A stretch of 64,000 bases of DNA from Lysinibacillus sp. B2A1 (GTDB lineage: Bacteria > Bacillota > Bacilli > Bacillales_A > Planococcaceae). The notes beneath the pieces were generated by a model. The model searched no databases, was not told the DNA's origin, and was given only the letters and a program-made list of their open reading frames with translations. The DNA lies in contig CP027224.1 in the NCBI GenBank assembly GCA_002973635.1, forward strand, positions 2,490,501 through 2,554,500, read 5' to 3'. Of this stretch, positions 27,324-37,266 are shown one piece after another; within the stretch, counting starts at the first letter, position 1, and every line of letters begins with the position of its first letter. The translations under genes were made by a program, and so were the position numbers.

Positions 27324-29984
27324 ATGAAAGCAGCAGATATTCGCCGTATGTATTTGGAATTCTTTAAAGAGAAAGGGCATCATCATGAGCCATCAGCACC
27401 GCTAGTACCAATTAATGACCCATCATTACTTTGGATTAACTCTGGTGTTGCCACTCTTAAACCGTATTTTGATGGTCGCGTCATTCCAGATAATCCGCGT
27501 ATCACAAATGCCCAAAAATCGATTCGTACAAATGACATTGAAAACGTTGGTAAAACAGCGCGTCACCATACGTTTTTTGAAATGCTTGGAAACTTCTCTA
27601 TTGGAGATTACTTCAAAAAAGAAGCGATTCATTATGCTTGGGAGTTCTTAACTGATAAAAAATGGATGGGCTTTGATCCAGCACTATTATCTATTACATT
27701 ACATCCTGAAGATCAGGAAGCCTATGATGTTTGGCATAACGAAATTGGTATACCTGAAGAACGTTTAATTCGATTAGAGGGGAACTTCTGGGATATTGGA
27801 GAAGGTCCTTCTGGTCCAAACTCAGAGATTTTTTATGACCGTGGAGAAGAATATGGCTCTAATGATAGTGATCCAGAAATGTATCCAGGTGGAGAAAACG
27901 AACGCTATCTCGAAATTTGGAACTTAGTGTTCTCACAATTCAACCATAATCCAGATGGTACGTATACGCCGCTTCCAAAGCAAAATATTGATACAGGTAT
28001 GGGTCTTGAGCGTATTGTATCGGTTGTGCAAAATGTTCCAACTAACTTTGATACTGATTTATTCATGCCTATTATTGAAAAAATCGAGGAATTTGCCAAC
28101 CGTAAGTATAAGCGTCCTGGTGAAGTAGATTTACATGAAATCTTCGGCTCTGAAGAGGATATTAATACACCATTTAAAGTAATTGCTGACCACATTCGTA
28201 CAGTAGCGTTTGCAATTGGTGATGGCGCACTTCCTTCAAATGAAGGTCGTGGTTATGTATTACGTCGCTTATTACGTCGTGCTGTTCGTTATGCAAAACA
28301 AATTGGCATTGAAAAACCATTTATGTTTGAGTTAGTACCAACTGTAGGCAAAATTATGGAGGATTTCTATCCAGAGGTAACGGAAAAAAGTGAATTTATC
28401 CAACGTGTCATTAAAAATGAAGAAATTCGCTTCCATGAAACATTAGACGGTGGTTTAGCTATCTTTAATGAAGTGGTTGAATCACAAAAAGCAGCAGGAC
28501 ATGATTATATTCCAGGTGTAGATGCCTTCCGTTTATATGATACTTATGGTTTCCCAATCGAATTAACAGAAGAGTATGCAGAGGAAGTGGGCATGAAGGT
28601 AGATCATGATGGCTTCGAGGCGTCAATGGAAGAGCAGCGTGAGCGTGCTCGCGCTGCTCGTCAAGATGTAGATTCCATGCAAGTACAAAATGAAGTTCTA
28701 GCAAATTTAACGGTTGCTAGCGAATTTGTAGGCTATGATTCATTAACCGTAGACACAGCAATTGCAGCGATGATTGTTAATGGCCAAGTAGCAAAGGTTG
28801 CCTCTGAAGGTCAAGAAGCGTTAGTTATTTTAGCTAAAACACCATTCTATGCTGAAATGGGTGGACAAATTGCGGATAGCGGTATTATTTCAAATGATAG
28901 TTTTACTGCTGTTGTCAAAGATGTTCAAAAAGCACCAAATGGTCAGCCGCTCCATACAGTGGTAGTTGAATCTGGTGAAATGCATGTAGAAGATACTGTG
29001 CAAGCAGTTGTTAATCGTGATGATCGTAATTTAATTATTAAAAATCATACAGCTACACATATTATGCAACGTGCATTAAAAGATGTGCTCGGCAATCATG
29101 TTAACCAAGCTGGTTCATATGTAGGTCCTGATCGCTTACGCTTTGACTTCTCTCACTTTGGTCAAGTGACGAAAGAGGAATTACAGCAAATTGAACGTAT
29201 TGTAAATGAAAAAGTGTGGGATGATATAGAGGTCGTGATTGAAGAAAAAGGCATCGATGAAGCGAAGGCAATGGGAGCTATGGCATTATTCGGTGAGAAA
29301 TATGGGGATATTGTCCGTGTAGTTTCAATTGGTGATTATTCTATTGAGCTTTGTGGTGGTATTCATGTGAAACGTTCTTCTGAAATAGGTTTCTTCAAAA
29401 TTGTTTCAGAGGGTGGAATCGGTGCAGGTACTCGCCGTATAGAGGCTGTAACAGGAAAAGTGGCTTATGAAGCAGTTAAAGAAGAGGAAGCTTTATTAAA
29501 CGATGCTGCAGCCTTATTAAAAGCAAATCCGAAAGATATTGTGACAAAAGTACAGGCACTTCAAGCAGACTATAAAGAATTACAACGTGATAATGAAGCA
29601 CTATCACAAAAAATTGCAAATGCACAGGCAGGGGCAATTGTGGACGCAGCTCAAACGATTGGGGATGTAACAGTCTTATCTACTAGAGTAGAAGCGAAAG
29701 ACAATAATCAATTGCGTCAAATGATGGATGATTTAAAAGTAAAAATGAATAAAGCAGTTGTTGTTTTAGGAGCTGTTGATGGTGAGAAAGTAATGCTGTG
29801 TGCTGGTGTCACAAAAGATTTAGTGGGCGGCAACTATCATGCAGGAAATATCGTAAAAATGGTAGCAGAGGCATGTGGTGGTAAAGGCGGTGGTCGTCCA
29901 GATATGGCGATGGCAGGTGCAAAAGATTCAACAAAACTTGAAGAAGCACTACTTTCTGTGTATGATTATGTTAAATCCATTTAA
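27324..29984 (+). CDS. alaS: Alanyl-tRNA synthetase
   Basis: Class II synthetase charging tRNA-Ala, 886 residues, full length. The catalytic core begins [19 protein letters not shown]; class II motif 2 lies around [15 protein letters not shown], and [17 protein letters not shown] marks the tRNA-recognition part. The editing domain has HTATH and CGGIH zinc ligands. The C-terminal DHHA1 domain ends with [11 protein letters not shown]. The ATG at 27324 follows AAGGAGG. Controlled by the T-box upstream. Confidence 0.97.
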   Translation: MKAADIRRMYLEFFKEKGHHHEPSAPLVPINDPSLLWINSGVATLKPYFDGRVIPDNPRITNAQKSIRTNDIENVGKTARHHTFFEMLGNFSIGDYFKKEAIHYAWEFLTDKKWMGFDPALLSITLHPEDQEAYDVWHNEIGIPEERLIRLEGNFWDIGEGPSGPNSEIFYDRGEEYGSNDSDPEMYPGGENERYLEIWNLVFSQFNHNPDGTYTPLPKQNIDTGMGLERIVSVVQNVPTNFDTDLFMPIIEKIEEFANRKYKRPGEVDLHEIFGSEEDINTPFKVIADHIRTVAFAIGDGALPSNEGRGYVLRRLLRRAVRYAKQIGIEKPFMFELVPTVGKIMEDFYPEVTEKSEFIQRVIKNEEIRFHETLDGGLAIFNEVVESQKAAGHDYIPGVDAFRLYDTYGFPIELTEEYAEEVGMKVDHDGFEASMEEQRERARAARQDVDSMQVQNEVLANLTVASEFVGYDSLTVDTAIAAMIVNGQVAKVASEGQEALVILAKTPFYAEMGGQIADSGIISNDSFTAVVKDVQKAPNGQPLHTVVVESGEMHVEDTVQAVVNRDDRNLIIKNHTATHIMQRALKDVLGNHVNQAGSYVGPDRLRFDFSHFGQVTKEELQQIERIVNEKVWDDIEVVIEEKGIDEAKAMGAMALFGEKYGDIVRVVSIGDYSIELCGGIHVKRSSEIGFFKIVSEGGIGAGTRRIEAVTGKVAYEAVKEEEALLNDAAALLKANPKDIVTKVQALQADYKELQRDNEALSQKIANAQAGAIVDAAQTIGDVTVLSTRVEAKDNNQLRQMMDDLKVKMNKAVVVLGAVDGEKVMLCAGVTKDLVGGNYHAGNIVKMVAEACGGKGGGRPDMAMAGAKDSTKLEEALLSVYDYVKSI

Positions 29985-30071
29985 TTAATACGCCAAATCG
30001 GTTATAATAAAGAGAAATTGGAGATGAGCTTTTTTGCACATCTCCTTATTTCTGAAAGCGAGGTGCTGGTC

Positions 30072-30338
30072 ATGAGTTCATTTGATCAAACAATGAAATT
30101 TAATTTTCCAGAAGAATCAATGGAACAGGAAGTCAAGCAGGTAATGTTGAAAGTACATTCTTCATTAGAGGAAAAGGGATATAATCCTATCAATCAGATT
30201 GTCGGTTATTTACTTTCTGGTGATCCGGCGTATATTCCTCGCCATCAGGATGCTCGTAATTTAATTCGCAAGCTTGAGCGTGATGAAATTTTAGAAGAGC
30301 TTGTTAAATTTTATATTAAAAAGAATAACGAGGGCTAG
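30072..30338 (+). CDS. yrzL: IreB-family regulatory protein YrzL (DUF965)
   Basis: Small protein of 88 residues conserved between alaS and yrrK in Firmicutes. Typical sequence is [26 protein letters not shown] and [16 protein letters not shown]. The Enterococcus homologue IreB is a substrate of the Ser/Thr kinase IreK and affects cephalosporin resistance; here the role is inferred. The ATG at 30072 with GCGAGGTG upstream is preferred over an upstream extension through a hairpin (GGAGATG/CATCTCC, about 30019-30045). Confidence 0.92.
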   Translation: MSSFDQTMKFNFPEESMEQEVKQVMLKVHSSLEEKGYNPINQIVGYLLSGDPAYIPRHQDARNLIRKLERDEILEELVKFYIKKNNEG

Positions 30339-30340
30339 AA

Positions 30341-30757
30341 ATGAGAATTATGGGATTAGACGTTGGGTCAAAAACTGTGGGCGTAGCAATAAGCGATGCA
30401 TTAGGGTGGACGGCTCAAGGTATTGAAACCGTAAAAATTGATGAAGCAAACGGTGAATTTGGTATTGAACGAATAGCCGAGCTAGTAAAGGAATATGCTA
30501 TAACGGAATTTGTTGTAGGTTTTCCGAAAAACATGAATAATACGGTGGGACCACGTGGAGAGGCATCTGAAAACTATAAAAAGCTTTTAGAAGAGACCTT
30601 TTCACTGCCAGCAAAGCTTTGGGATGAACGTTTAACGACAATGGCTGCTGAGCGTATGCTAATTGATGCAGATGTAAGTCGCAAAAAACGGAAGCAGGTC
30701 ATTGATAAAATGGCTGCTGTGATGATCTTACAAGGCTATTTGGATAGCAAAAATTAA
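30341..30757 (+). CDS. ruvX: Holliday-junction resolvase-like RuvX (YqgF/YrrK)
   Basis: RNase H-fold protein of 138 residues, linked in bacteria to 16S rRNA 5'-end maturation or to junction resolution. Catalytic-type residues are visible: [16 protein letters not shown] (first Asp), [17 protein letters not shown] (Glu) and the C-terminal [15 protein letters not shown]. It follows yrzL by two bases, so translation is likely coupled. Confidence 0.93.
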   Translation: MRIMGLDVGSKTVGVAISDALGWTAQGIETVKIDEANGEFGIERIAELVKEYAITEFVVGFPKNMNNTVGPRGEASENYKKLLEETFSLPAKLWDERLTTMAAERMLIDADVSRKKRKQVIDKMAAVMILQGYLDSKN

Positions 30758-30776
30758 TTGATGAGGTGACAAGGAC

Positions 30777-31085
30777 ATGGCACACGAGCACAACCATGAA
30801 GAAGATTTACACGTACAACACATTACAGTGATTGACGAGAACGGAAATGAACAGCTTTGTGAAGTGATTCACGTTCATGAATCGCCTGAATTTGGCAAAT
30901 CCTACGTATTTTACTCAATGGTAGGAGCAGAAGAAGATGAGGACGGTTCTGTAGAAATATTCGTTTCTTCATTCGTTCCTTCTGAAAATGGTGAAGATGG
31001 CGAGTTAACACCAATCGAAACAGAAGCAGAGTGGGATATGGTAGAGAATGTATTAAACGCTTTAGAGGATGAATACGAAGATTAA
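30777..31085 (+). CDS. yrzB: DUF1292 protein YrzB
   Basis: Acidic cytoplasmic protein of 102 residues with the DUF1292 core ([18 protein letters not shown]...[10 protein letters not shown]...[15 protein letters not shown]). It is the last gene of the alaS-yrzL-yrrK-yrzB block, with the family's usual length plus a His-rich N-terminus ([15 protein letters not shown]). Its function is unknown. A strong terminator follows, then a double-copy relative. Confidence 0.9.
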   Translation: MAHEHNHEEDLHVQHITVIDENGNEQLCEVIHVHESPEFGKSYVFYSMVGAEEDEDGSVEIFVSSFVPSENGEDGELTPIETEAEWDMVENVLNALEDEYED

Positions 31086-31103
31086 TCTTCTTTCTTAAAG
31101 CTT

Positions 31104-31143
31104 GGAACAAGGATCGCAACTTGCAGTCCTTGTTCTTTTTTAT
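31104..31143 (+). terminator. Terminator after yrzB
   Basis: GAACAAGGA pairs with TCCTTGTTC, followed by TTTTTT. Confidence 0.8.
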
Positions 31144-31366
31144 TGGTGGGACATAAAGGAGCTTGTTCAATTATGGAGTGTCAATTATTGGAGAATATAG
31201 GAAGACGCTCAGTCAAATCGGATATGGAAGTGATTAAAAAGAGTGAAATCTCACTCAATATTGATGTGAAATTGATCAAAGGACTAACTGCACCACACAA
31301 AACAATGACCCCATCTCTCAAAAAACCTTTAACTTTAAACATAATGACTATGAAGGAGGAATTTGG

Positions 31367-31894
31367 ATGAATGAAGAAACACAAGAATTTATGATTATTG
31401 GTGAGGACGGCAAGGAACAAAAATGCAGGGTTGTCTTTACCTTTGATGCAGAGGAAAAATCATATGTACTATTTTCATTAATTGACGAAGCGGGTAATGA
31501 AATTCCAGGAGATATTTCTGCTATGACATTTGAATACGATGATAACAATGGAGAAATGGCCAATTTAATGCCTGTTGTAACTGAGGCAGAATGGGAAATG
31601 ATTAATGAGGTTGTACTAACACTTCTTGATGAATTTGAGGAGGAGCCACAGTTAATCACAGTTACAGATGAGGATGGAACAGATCAAGTCTGTGAGGTCA
31701 TTCACACAGTTTCATCTGAGCAATTTGGAAAATCCTATGTTTTATATGTTCCTGCAACAGATGAACCTATTGAGGAACGAGCTATTTTTGCGGCTCAATA
31801 CCTATCGGGCAAGGACGGCTCTATAGAAGAATTATTACCAATTGAAAGTGATGAAGAATGGGCTTTTGTTGAAGATGTATTGAACGAATTGTAA
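31367..31894 (+). CDS. Double DUF1292 protein, 175 aa
   Basis: Acidic protein formed by two tandem DUF1292 units: residues about 5-85 (MIIGEDGKEQKCRVVFTF...VTEAEWEMINEVVLTLLDEF) and 90-175 (ITVTDEDGTDQVCEVIHT...FGKSYVLYV...SDEEWAFVEDVLNEL). The second unit is closer to YrzB than the first is. The ATG at 31367 follows AAGGAGGA by six bases. It probably arose by duplication of yrzB and fusion. The 281-base gap before it holds the yrzB terminator and no other convincing gene. Confidence 0.85.
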   Translation: MNEETQEFMIIGEDGKEQKCRVVFTFDAEEKSYVLFSLIDEAGNEIPGDISAMTFEYDDNNGEMANLMPVVTEAEWEMINEVVLTLLDEFEEEPQLITVTDEDGTDQVCEVIHTVSSEQFGKSYVLYVPATDEPIEERAIFAAQYLSGKDGSIEELLPIESDEEWAFVEDVLNEL

Positions 31895-31932
31895 AAACTC
31901 TGGGTGGTTGTGAGCCACTCAGAGTTTTTTAT
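31893..31932 (+). terminator. Terminator after the double DUF1292 gene
   Basis: AAAACTCTGGGTGG pairs with CCACTCAGAGTTTT (one bulge), followed by TT. Confidence 0.75.
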
Positions 31933-31941
31933 GTTTTAACT

Positions 31942-32304
31942 TCTTTCAGCAGATGTCTCCCATCTCTATATGTGGTGAGATGAATGCGAATTTAAGCTAC
32001 TTTTCAGTGGGTGTCCAAACACTCGCTGAAAGAGAGGAACTTAGGCTAAGATCTTCACATCCTGTGAAAACGCCTGAGTGATCAACATCGTGTTGCTGCC
32101 GCTGTGTTAGCACTACACTTTCGCACAAAAAACATCTGTTGGCCTAAAGCCTCCAGCGGATGTCACAGAATCGGAAAGGAGTTAATAAAGGATGTTAGCC
32201 TAAAATCATCGCATTCATACGATAACGGCTAACAGACCCGCATCACGCAGGCCTAAGCACAAAGCCGATTCCGGACTCGATTATGCCGAGGCATAATCGA
32301 TTTA
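31942..32304 (+). repeat. Second dispersed structured repeat, copy F (longest form)
   Basis: TCTTTCAGC (31942-31950) pairs with GCTGAAAGA (32025-32033). Then come GAGGAACTTAGGCTAAG, a hairpin around TTCACATCCTGTGAA, CAACATCGTGTTGCTGCC, TTTCGCACAAAAAACAT, CCTCCAGCGGATGTCAC, a GTTAGCC/GGCTAAC pair, and finally TCGATTATGCC/GGCATAATCGA (32277-32300). It occupies most of the 635-base gap before the sulfur island and has no coding potential. Confidence 0.7.
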
Positions 32305-32452
32305 ATAGAAATTTTCTATCAATGCTTTAAAAGTATTCTATCTGCAAATGGAATTTTCGTACTTTCGGTTGAATTTATTGAGTTTTCGAGAAAAAATATG
32401 TTTTTTAAGATTTGATTTTCTGAATTTTTGAATAAACAGAATAAATAAGGCA

Positions 32453-32489
32453 TTGACCAATTCGAAGTAAATAGATAAGATTTGTCTTA
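32453..32489 (+). promoter_or_regulatory. Promoter and candidate operator of the sulfur island
   Basis: TTGACC (32453-32458), 17-base spacer, TAAGAT (32476-32481). The -10 box is inside the small palindrome TAAGATTTGTCTTA (32476-32489), which a repressor such as CymR could use (inference). No S-box or T-box is seen in the leader. Confidence 0.6.
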
Positions 32490-32529
32490 CATTAAACCAA
32501 GTAAATTGATTGACTAAGGAGGTAATAGT

Positions 32530-33338
32530 ATGAGAAAAGGTTGGAAATTATTAATAGGAGCGTTGGTAATAGGCTTGTTGGCTGGCTGCACAAGCAAAGG
32601 AGAGGAAGGTGAAGAGGAGGTTGTAACGTTAAAGGTAGGAGCTGCCAATGTACCTCATGCGGAAGTATTGGAGTATTTAGCAAAAGATATTGAAAAGGAT
32701 GGAGTGAAACTAGATATTTCCATTATAAAAGATGCTGTGCAAACAAACCAACAAACGGCAGATGGTGAGTTGGATTTTAATTATTTTCAACATATTCCGT
32801 TTTTAGAACAGACGAATAAAGAAAGTCATTTGGATTTAGTCAGTGTAAAAGGAATTCATATTGAGCCATTTGGTGTGTATTCCAAAAAACTAAAAGAAAT
32901 TAATGATTTGCCACAAAATGCAAAGGTAGCTGTACCAAATGATGTTGTTAATTTCTCTCGTGCGTTACTACTATTTCATAATAATGGATTGATTGAATTA
33001 GATAAAGCGAAGAAAGGTGATTATACAGTCGAAGATATTACAAAAAATGAGAAAAAAATTCAATTTATCGGTGTGGATTCTCCATTACTTGTTCGGTCAT
33101 TAGATGATGTAGACGCATCTGCTATTAATACGAATTATGCATTAGAGGGGGCTATAACCCTATGGAGGATGCACTGATTATAGAGGGTTCTGATTCACCT
33201 TATGTCAATATTATAGCTTCGACAAAGGAGAAAAAGGATGATCCAGCTATACAGACAGTCGTTAAGTGGCTAACAAGTGAAAAGGCACGTTCTTTCTTTG
33301 AAGATCAGTATAAAGGTGCAGTTGTTCCCGCATTTTAA
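32530..33338 (+). pseudogene. metQ: MetQ-type substrate-binding lipoprotein, single-base frameshift
   Basis: Methionine/organosulfur-binding lipoprotein of the NlpA family. Signal peptide with lipobox LAGC (Cys20), then the MetQ fold (ANVPHAEVLEYL, FNYFQHIPFLEQ, VAVPNDVVNFSRAL). The frame breaks at 33147-33150: ...INTNYALEG then stop. One missing base in GAGGGGGC restores the family-typical ALEAG(Y)NPMEDALII and the frame then runs to a stop at 33336-33338, giving 269 residues. This is either a sequence error or a recent pseudogene; an intact metQ lies 1.7 kb downstream. First gene of the island, with ribosome site AAGGAGG. Confidence 0.8.
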
Positions 33339-33379
33339 AGCTTTTGTAAACAACATACATGCTAAGGAGGTAGATGTGC

Positions 33380-34459
33380 ATGATTGAATTTATTGAAACA
33401 ACAAAAGAGTTTCAGGTAGGAACATCAACAGTAATGGCACTAAATCATATCAATTTAACGATTCAGAAGGGGGATATTTTTGGTGTTATCGGCTTTAGTG
33501 GTGCTGGTAAAAGTACTTTGATTCGAACAGTAAATTTACTGGAGGAGCCAACGTCTGGGCGGGTGCTTGTAAATGGAAAAGAGTTAACAACGCTTACTAA
33601 AAGGCAGCTTCGTGAGGAGAAGAAAAATATCGGCATGATTTTTCAACACTTTAATCTCCTCCATTCTAAAACTGTATATGAAAATGTGGCAATGCCTTTA
33701 ATCATAAGTGGTGTGAAAAAATCGAACTTGGAAGGTCAAGTGAAAGAGGTATTAGCATTTGTTGGCTTAACGGACAAGGCTGATCGCTATATTGACGAGC
33801 TATCGGGGGGGCAAAAACAAAGAGTCGGCATTGCTAGAGCACTCGTTACAAAACCGACAATCCTATTATGTGATGAAGCAACTTCTGCTCTTGACCCTCA
33901 AACGACCAAATCAATTTTAGCTTTACTAAAGAAGGTCAATATAGAATACGGTATTACGATTTTGATGATTACTCATGAAATGGAGGTTATTCGGGATATT
34001 TGTAATCGCGTGGCTGTCATGGAAAATGGAAGAATTATTGAGACAGGTAATGTACTTGAAATTTTTTCTACACCAAGAGAGGAGACAACCAAAAATTTTG
34101 TTCAATCGGTTGTTCGTGATGAAATATCATCATCTGTTTATGAGCAATTAAAAAGTATAGATGCTACTAAAAAAATATACAATTTAAAATTCATTGGAGT
34201 AGATGTTGGACAGCCAATTGTCTCACAGGTAGCGAAAAAATTTGCAGTAGATGTCAACGTTTTATTTGGCAATATCACAGAGCTACAGGGGATTCCATTC
34301 GGTCATTTAATTGTAGAGCTTGTTGGTTCTGATAAGGAAATACAAAAGGCATTTCTATTTATTCAGGCTAAAAATATTCAAATAGAGGAGGTTGTTGCAC
34401 GTGAAAGTGAGCACACAAATCATTATCGAAGCGGTTCTCGATACGCTGTACATGGTTAG
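33380..34459 (+). CDS. metN: Methionine-type ABC transporter ATP-binding protein MetN
   Basis: ATPase of 359 residues powering import of methionine or related sulfur compounds. Walker A GFSGAGKST, Q-loop IFQHFNLL, signature LSGGQKQRVG, Walker B ILLCDEATSALD, and a C-terminal NIL/ACT-like domain (about 265-345) that in homologues binds methionine for feedback inhibition. The ATG at 33380, nine bases after AAGGAGG, is preferred to the ATG at 33374, only three bases away. It overlaps metI by 59 bases. Confidence 0.93.
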   Translation: MIEFIETTKEFQVGTSTVMALNHINLTIQKGDIFGVIGFSGAGKSTLIRTVNLLEEPTSGRVLVNGKELTTLTKRQLREEKKNIGMIFQHFNLLHSKTVYENVAMPLIISGVKKSNLEGQVKEVLAFVGLTDKADRYIDELSGGQKQRVGIARALVTKPTILLCDEATSALDPQTTKSILALLKKVNIEYGITILMITHEMEVIRDICNRVAVMENGRIIETGNVLEIFSTPREETTKNFVQSVVRDEISSSVYEQLKSIDATKKIYNLKFIGVDVGQPIVSQVAKKFAVDVNVLFGNITELQGIPFGHLIVELVGSDKEIQKAFLFIQAKNIQIEEVVARESEHTNHYRSGSRYAVHG

Positions 34460-35054
34460 CATTTCGTTATTTTTTGGTGCCATTTTAGGCTTTATTTTAG
34501 GCGTAGTCTTAGTTGTAACGAGAAAAGGGCATATTCTTGAAAATAAAATAATCTTCTCGATTGTCAATCCGATTGTCAATACACTGCGCTCCATTCCGTT
34601 CATTATTTTACTTGTTGCAATTATTCCATGTACTCGATTACTCGTTGGAACTGCAATTGGAACGACAGCTGCCATTGTGCCGCTAGTTTTGCATATTGGG
34701 CCTTATATATCAAGATTAATAGAAAATTCATTATTAGAGGTGGATGAGGGCATTATTGAAGCAGCAAAAGCAATGGGAGCCTCCCCAGTTCAAATTATAC
34801 GAAAGTTTCTATTGCCTGAAGCTTTTCCATCTTTAATCCTAAGTGTCACGACTGCAACGATAGGGCTTATTGGTGCGACGGCCATGGCAGGAGCTGTTGG
34901 AGGCGGCGGCCTAGGGGATGTCGCCATTACTTATGGCTATCAGCGCTTTGATAATGCGACGATTTTGATAACCGTGGTTATCTTAGTTGTACTTGTACAG
35001 ATTATTCAAAGCATCGGCAACAGTCTTGAACGAAAAATACGCAGAGTTTCTTAA
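34401..35054 (+). CDS. metI: Methionine-type ABC transporter permease MetI
   Basis: Membrane subunit of 217 residues with about five transmembrane helices. The cytoplasmic EAA loop EAAKAMGASPVQIIRKFLL contacts MetN; AGAVGGGGLGDVAI is family-typical. The GTG at 34401 with GAGGAGG nine bases upstream is preferred over the TTGs at 34392/34395. The start lies inside metN, indicating translational coupling. Confidence 0.92.
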   Translation: MKVSTQIIIEAVLDTLYMVSISLFFGAILGFILGVVLVVTRKGHILENKIIFSIVNPIVNTLRSIPFIILLVAIIPCTRLLVGTAIGTTAAIVPLVLHIGPYISRLIENSLLEVDEGIIEAAKAMGASPVQIIRKFLLPEAFPSLILSVTTATIGLIGATAMAGAVGGGGLGDVAITYGYQRFDNATILITVVILVVLVQIIQSIGNSLERKIRRVS

Positions 35055-35068
35055 GGGAGAATGTCAAC

Positions 35069-35905
35069 ATGAAAAAACTTAACTATTTATTAGGACTTTT
35101 TACATTACTATTTTTACTAGTGGCATGTGCAGAAGCAGATGAAAACGATACTGTGAAGGTCGGTATTCGTAGCTCAGAATTGAAAACCTGGGAGTATATT
35201 AAGGAACAGGCTAGCGAGGAAGATATTAATCTTGATTTAGTAACATTCTCTGCGCAATATGACCCAAATCAAGCGCTGGCAGAGGGAGAAGTAGATATTA
35301 ATGCTTTTCAACATGTTGCGTATTTAAATTTATTTAATACGAACAACAACTCAGATTTACAGGCAATTGGCACAACAATAATGGCACCAATTGGCTTATA
35401 TTCAAACAAATATAAATCGTTAGATGAACTAAAAGAAGGTGCAAAAATCGCGGTACCGAATGATCCTTCCAACTGGGGTAGAGCTTTACTGCTACTTCAG
35501 GAGAATGGACTACTAACAGTAACGGACAATTTTGATGGGAATGGTGGAGAAGATCGAATTAAAGATAATCCGAAAAACTTAACAATTTTGCCTGTTGATG
35601 GTGCTACAACGCCAAGGGTGATGGAGGACGCCGATTTTGCAGTTATTAATAATGGTGTTGCTGTAGAAGCTGGTCTTTTATTGAAAGATGCCATCATTCA
35701 CGAGAGTGAAACAGCTAAGCCATTTATTAATATTATCGTGGCAAAGGCAGAGGACAAAAATAATGAAACATTGAAAAAAATAGTAGAAATTTATCAGCGT
35801 GATGAAACAGCTAAATTTATTAAAGAAATATCAAACGGTAACTATATTCCCGTGAAAATGCCACTGGATGAATTAGCAACATGGAAGGATTTCTATTCAT
35901 ATTAG
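35069..35905 (+). CDS. metQ: MetQ-type substrate-binding lipoprotein, intact
   Basis: Lipoprotein of 278 residues with lipobox LVAC (Cys20) and an NlpA/MetQ domain (AEGEVDINAFQHVAYLN, KIAVPNDPSNWGRALLLLQ, FAVINNGVAVEAG). It follows metI by 14 bases. It is clearly diverged from the frameshifted copy, so the island encodes two receptors that may bind different ligands. Neighbouring monooxygenases hint at an organosulfur ligand other than free methionine (inference). Confidence 0.9.
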   Translation: MKKLNYLLGLFTLLFLLVACAEADENDTVKVGIRSSELKTWEYIKEQASEEDINLDLVTFSAQYDPNQALAEGEVDINAFQHVAYLNLFNTNNNSDLQAIGTTIMAPIGLYSNKYKSLDELKEGAKIAVPNDPSNWGRALLLLQENGLLTVTDNFDGNGGEDRIKDNPKNLTILPVDGATTPRVMEDADFAVINNGVAVEAGLLLKDAIIHESETAKPFINIIVAKAEDKNNETLKKIVEIYQRDETAKFIKEISNGNYIPVKMPLDELATWKDFYSY

Positions 35906-35919
35906 AAAGGGTGTTAACA

Positions 35920-37266
35920 ATGACTAAGAAAAGAGAAATAAAGCTAGCCCTATATTTAATTGGAGCAGGTATGCATATTGCTGCATGGAAGCACCCATCT
36001 GCTCAAGCGGATGCAAGCATCAATATTAAAGCATTACAAAAAGCAGCTCAGATTGCGGAAAAAGGAAAGTTTGATATAGCTTTTGTTGCAGACAGTTTAG
36101 CCATCAATCATGAATCACATCCGCATATTTTAAATCGCTTTGATCCATTAATTCAAATTACGGCTTTAGCAGCAGCAACTACAAAAATTGGACTTGGTGC
36201 AACAGCTTCAACTACATACAGTGAGCCATATGTGCTAGCAAGGCAATTGATGTCCATCGATCATATAAGCAATGGGAGAGTTGCTTGGAATTTAGTGACT
36301 ACAGCAGATGCTACAGGAGAAACGGCTTTAAATTTCAGTCGTGACAAGCATTGGGAGCACGATCATCGCTATGAACGTGCAGAGGAGTTTATCGATGTTG
36401 TTCAGTCATTATGGGATTCATGGGAGGACGATGCTTTTCTCTATGATCGAGACAATAATATTTTTTATGATCGTCATAAAGTGCATGAAACATCATTTAA
36501 GGGCAACTATTTATCTGTCAAAGGTCCGTTAAATATTGCTCGTTCTGTACAGGGGCAGCCTGTAATTGTGGAGGCTGGTGCATCTAAACCAGGACAACAA
36601 TTAGCTGCACGAACAGCAGAAGTTGTATTTGTCCATTGGGATGAAATTGAAAAATCGAAAGAACACTATCGTCAATTAAAGGCACAGCTTGCTCCATTTG
36701 GACGTACAGAGGAGGAACTTCTTGTTTTACAGGGAATTTCTCCAATTGTGGGTGATACAGAGGAGGAGGCGATCCGTAAATTTAATGAATTACAGTCGTT
36801 AATTGATCCATACGAAAGCTTAAAATTTGTTTCTGGGTATATGGGGAATGTTGACTTTTCAAAGTATCCGCTTGATACACCAGCTATCGAAGTGGAATTT
36901 CCAGAAGTCAATAGTATTCAAAGTCATTTCTATGAGCACTTAGAGATTATTAAAAAAGAAAATTTAAAAGTTGGCGATTTATATGCGCGCCTATTTGGAC
37001 CTGCAAAGCGTGATGCTTTTGTCGGAACACCGACACAAATTGCAGATGAGATGGAACGTTGGGTTACAGAACGAGCAGTGGATGGCTTTATGCTGCAGTT
37101 TCCATTATTACCACGCGATTTAGAGGATTTTGTTGACAAGGTTGTACCGATTCTACAAGAGCGAGGCATTTATCGTAAAGATTATACAGGCACAACGTTA
37201 AGAGAGCATTTAGGATTGAAAAAGCCGCTGAATCGTTTTGCTAAAAGTAAGGTGACACAAGGATGA
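35920..37266 (+). CDS. LLM-class FMN-dependent monooxygenase, NtaA/SnaA/DszA family
   Basis: Two-component flavin monooxygenase of 448 residues needing FMNH2 from a separate reductase. Typical segments are LGATASTTYSEPYVLARQ, DHISNGRVAWNLVTT, RYERAEEFIDVV, QGQPVIVEAGASKPGQ and FVGTPTQIADEM. Homologues cleave C-S or C-N bonds in sulfones and aminocarboxylates. The ATG at 35920 follows GAAAGGGTG. It overlaps the next gene by four bases and follows metQ by 14, indicating one operon for sulfur scavenging (inference). Confidence 0.87.
   Translation: MTKKREIKLALYLIGAGMHIAAWKHPSAQADASINIKALQKAAQIAEKGKFDIAFVADSLAINHESHPHILNRFDPLIQITALAAATTKIGLGATASTTYSEPYVLARQLMSIDHISNGRVAWNLVTTADATGETALNFSRDKHWEHDHRYERAEEFIDVVQSLWDSWEDDAFLYDRDNNIFYDRHKVHETSFKGNYLSVKGPLNIARSVQGQPVIVEAGASKPGQQLAARTAEVVFVHWDEIEKSKEHYRQLKAQLAPFGRTEEELLVLQGISPIVGDTEEEAIRKFNELQSLIDPYESLKFVSGYMGNVDFSKYPLDTPAIEVEFPEVNSIQSHFYEHLEIIKKENLKVGDLYARLFGPAKRDAFVGTPTQIADEMERWVTERAVDGFMLQFPLLPRDLEDFVDKVVPILQERGIYRKDYTGTTLREHLGLKKPLNRFAKSKVTQG

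Noticed and set aside
31143..31370. 75-residue open frame between yrzB and the double DUF1292 gene
   Set aside because: It begins in the yrzB terminator tail, lacks a ribosome site and overlaps the next gene's start.
32305..32529. SAM riboswitch (S-box) or Met T-box upstream of the Met-type transporter
   Set aside because: Looked for the S-box core and the T-box GGTGGTACCGCG motif; neither is present.
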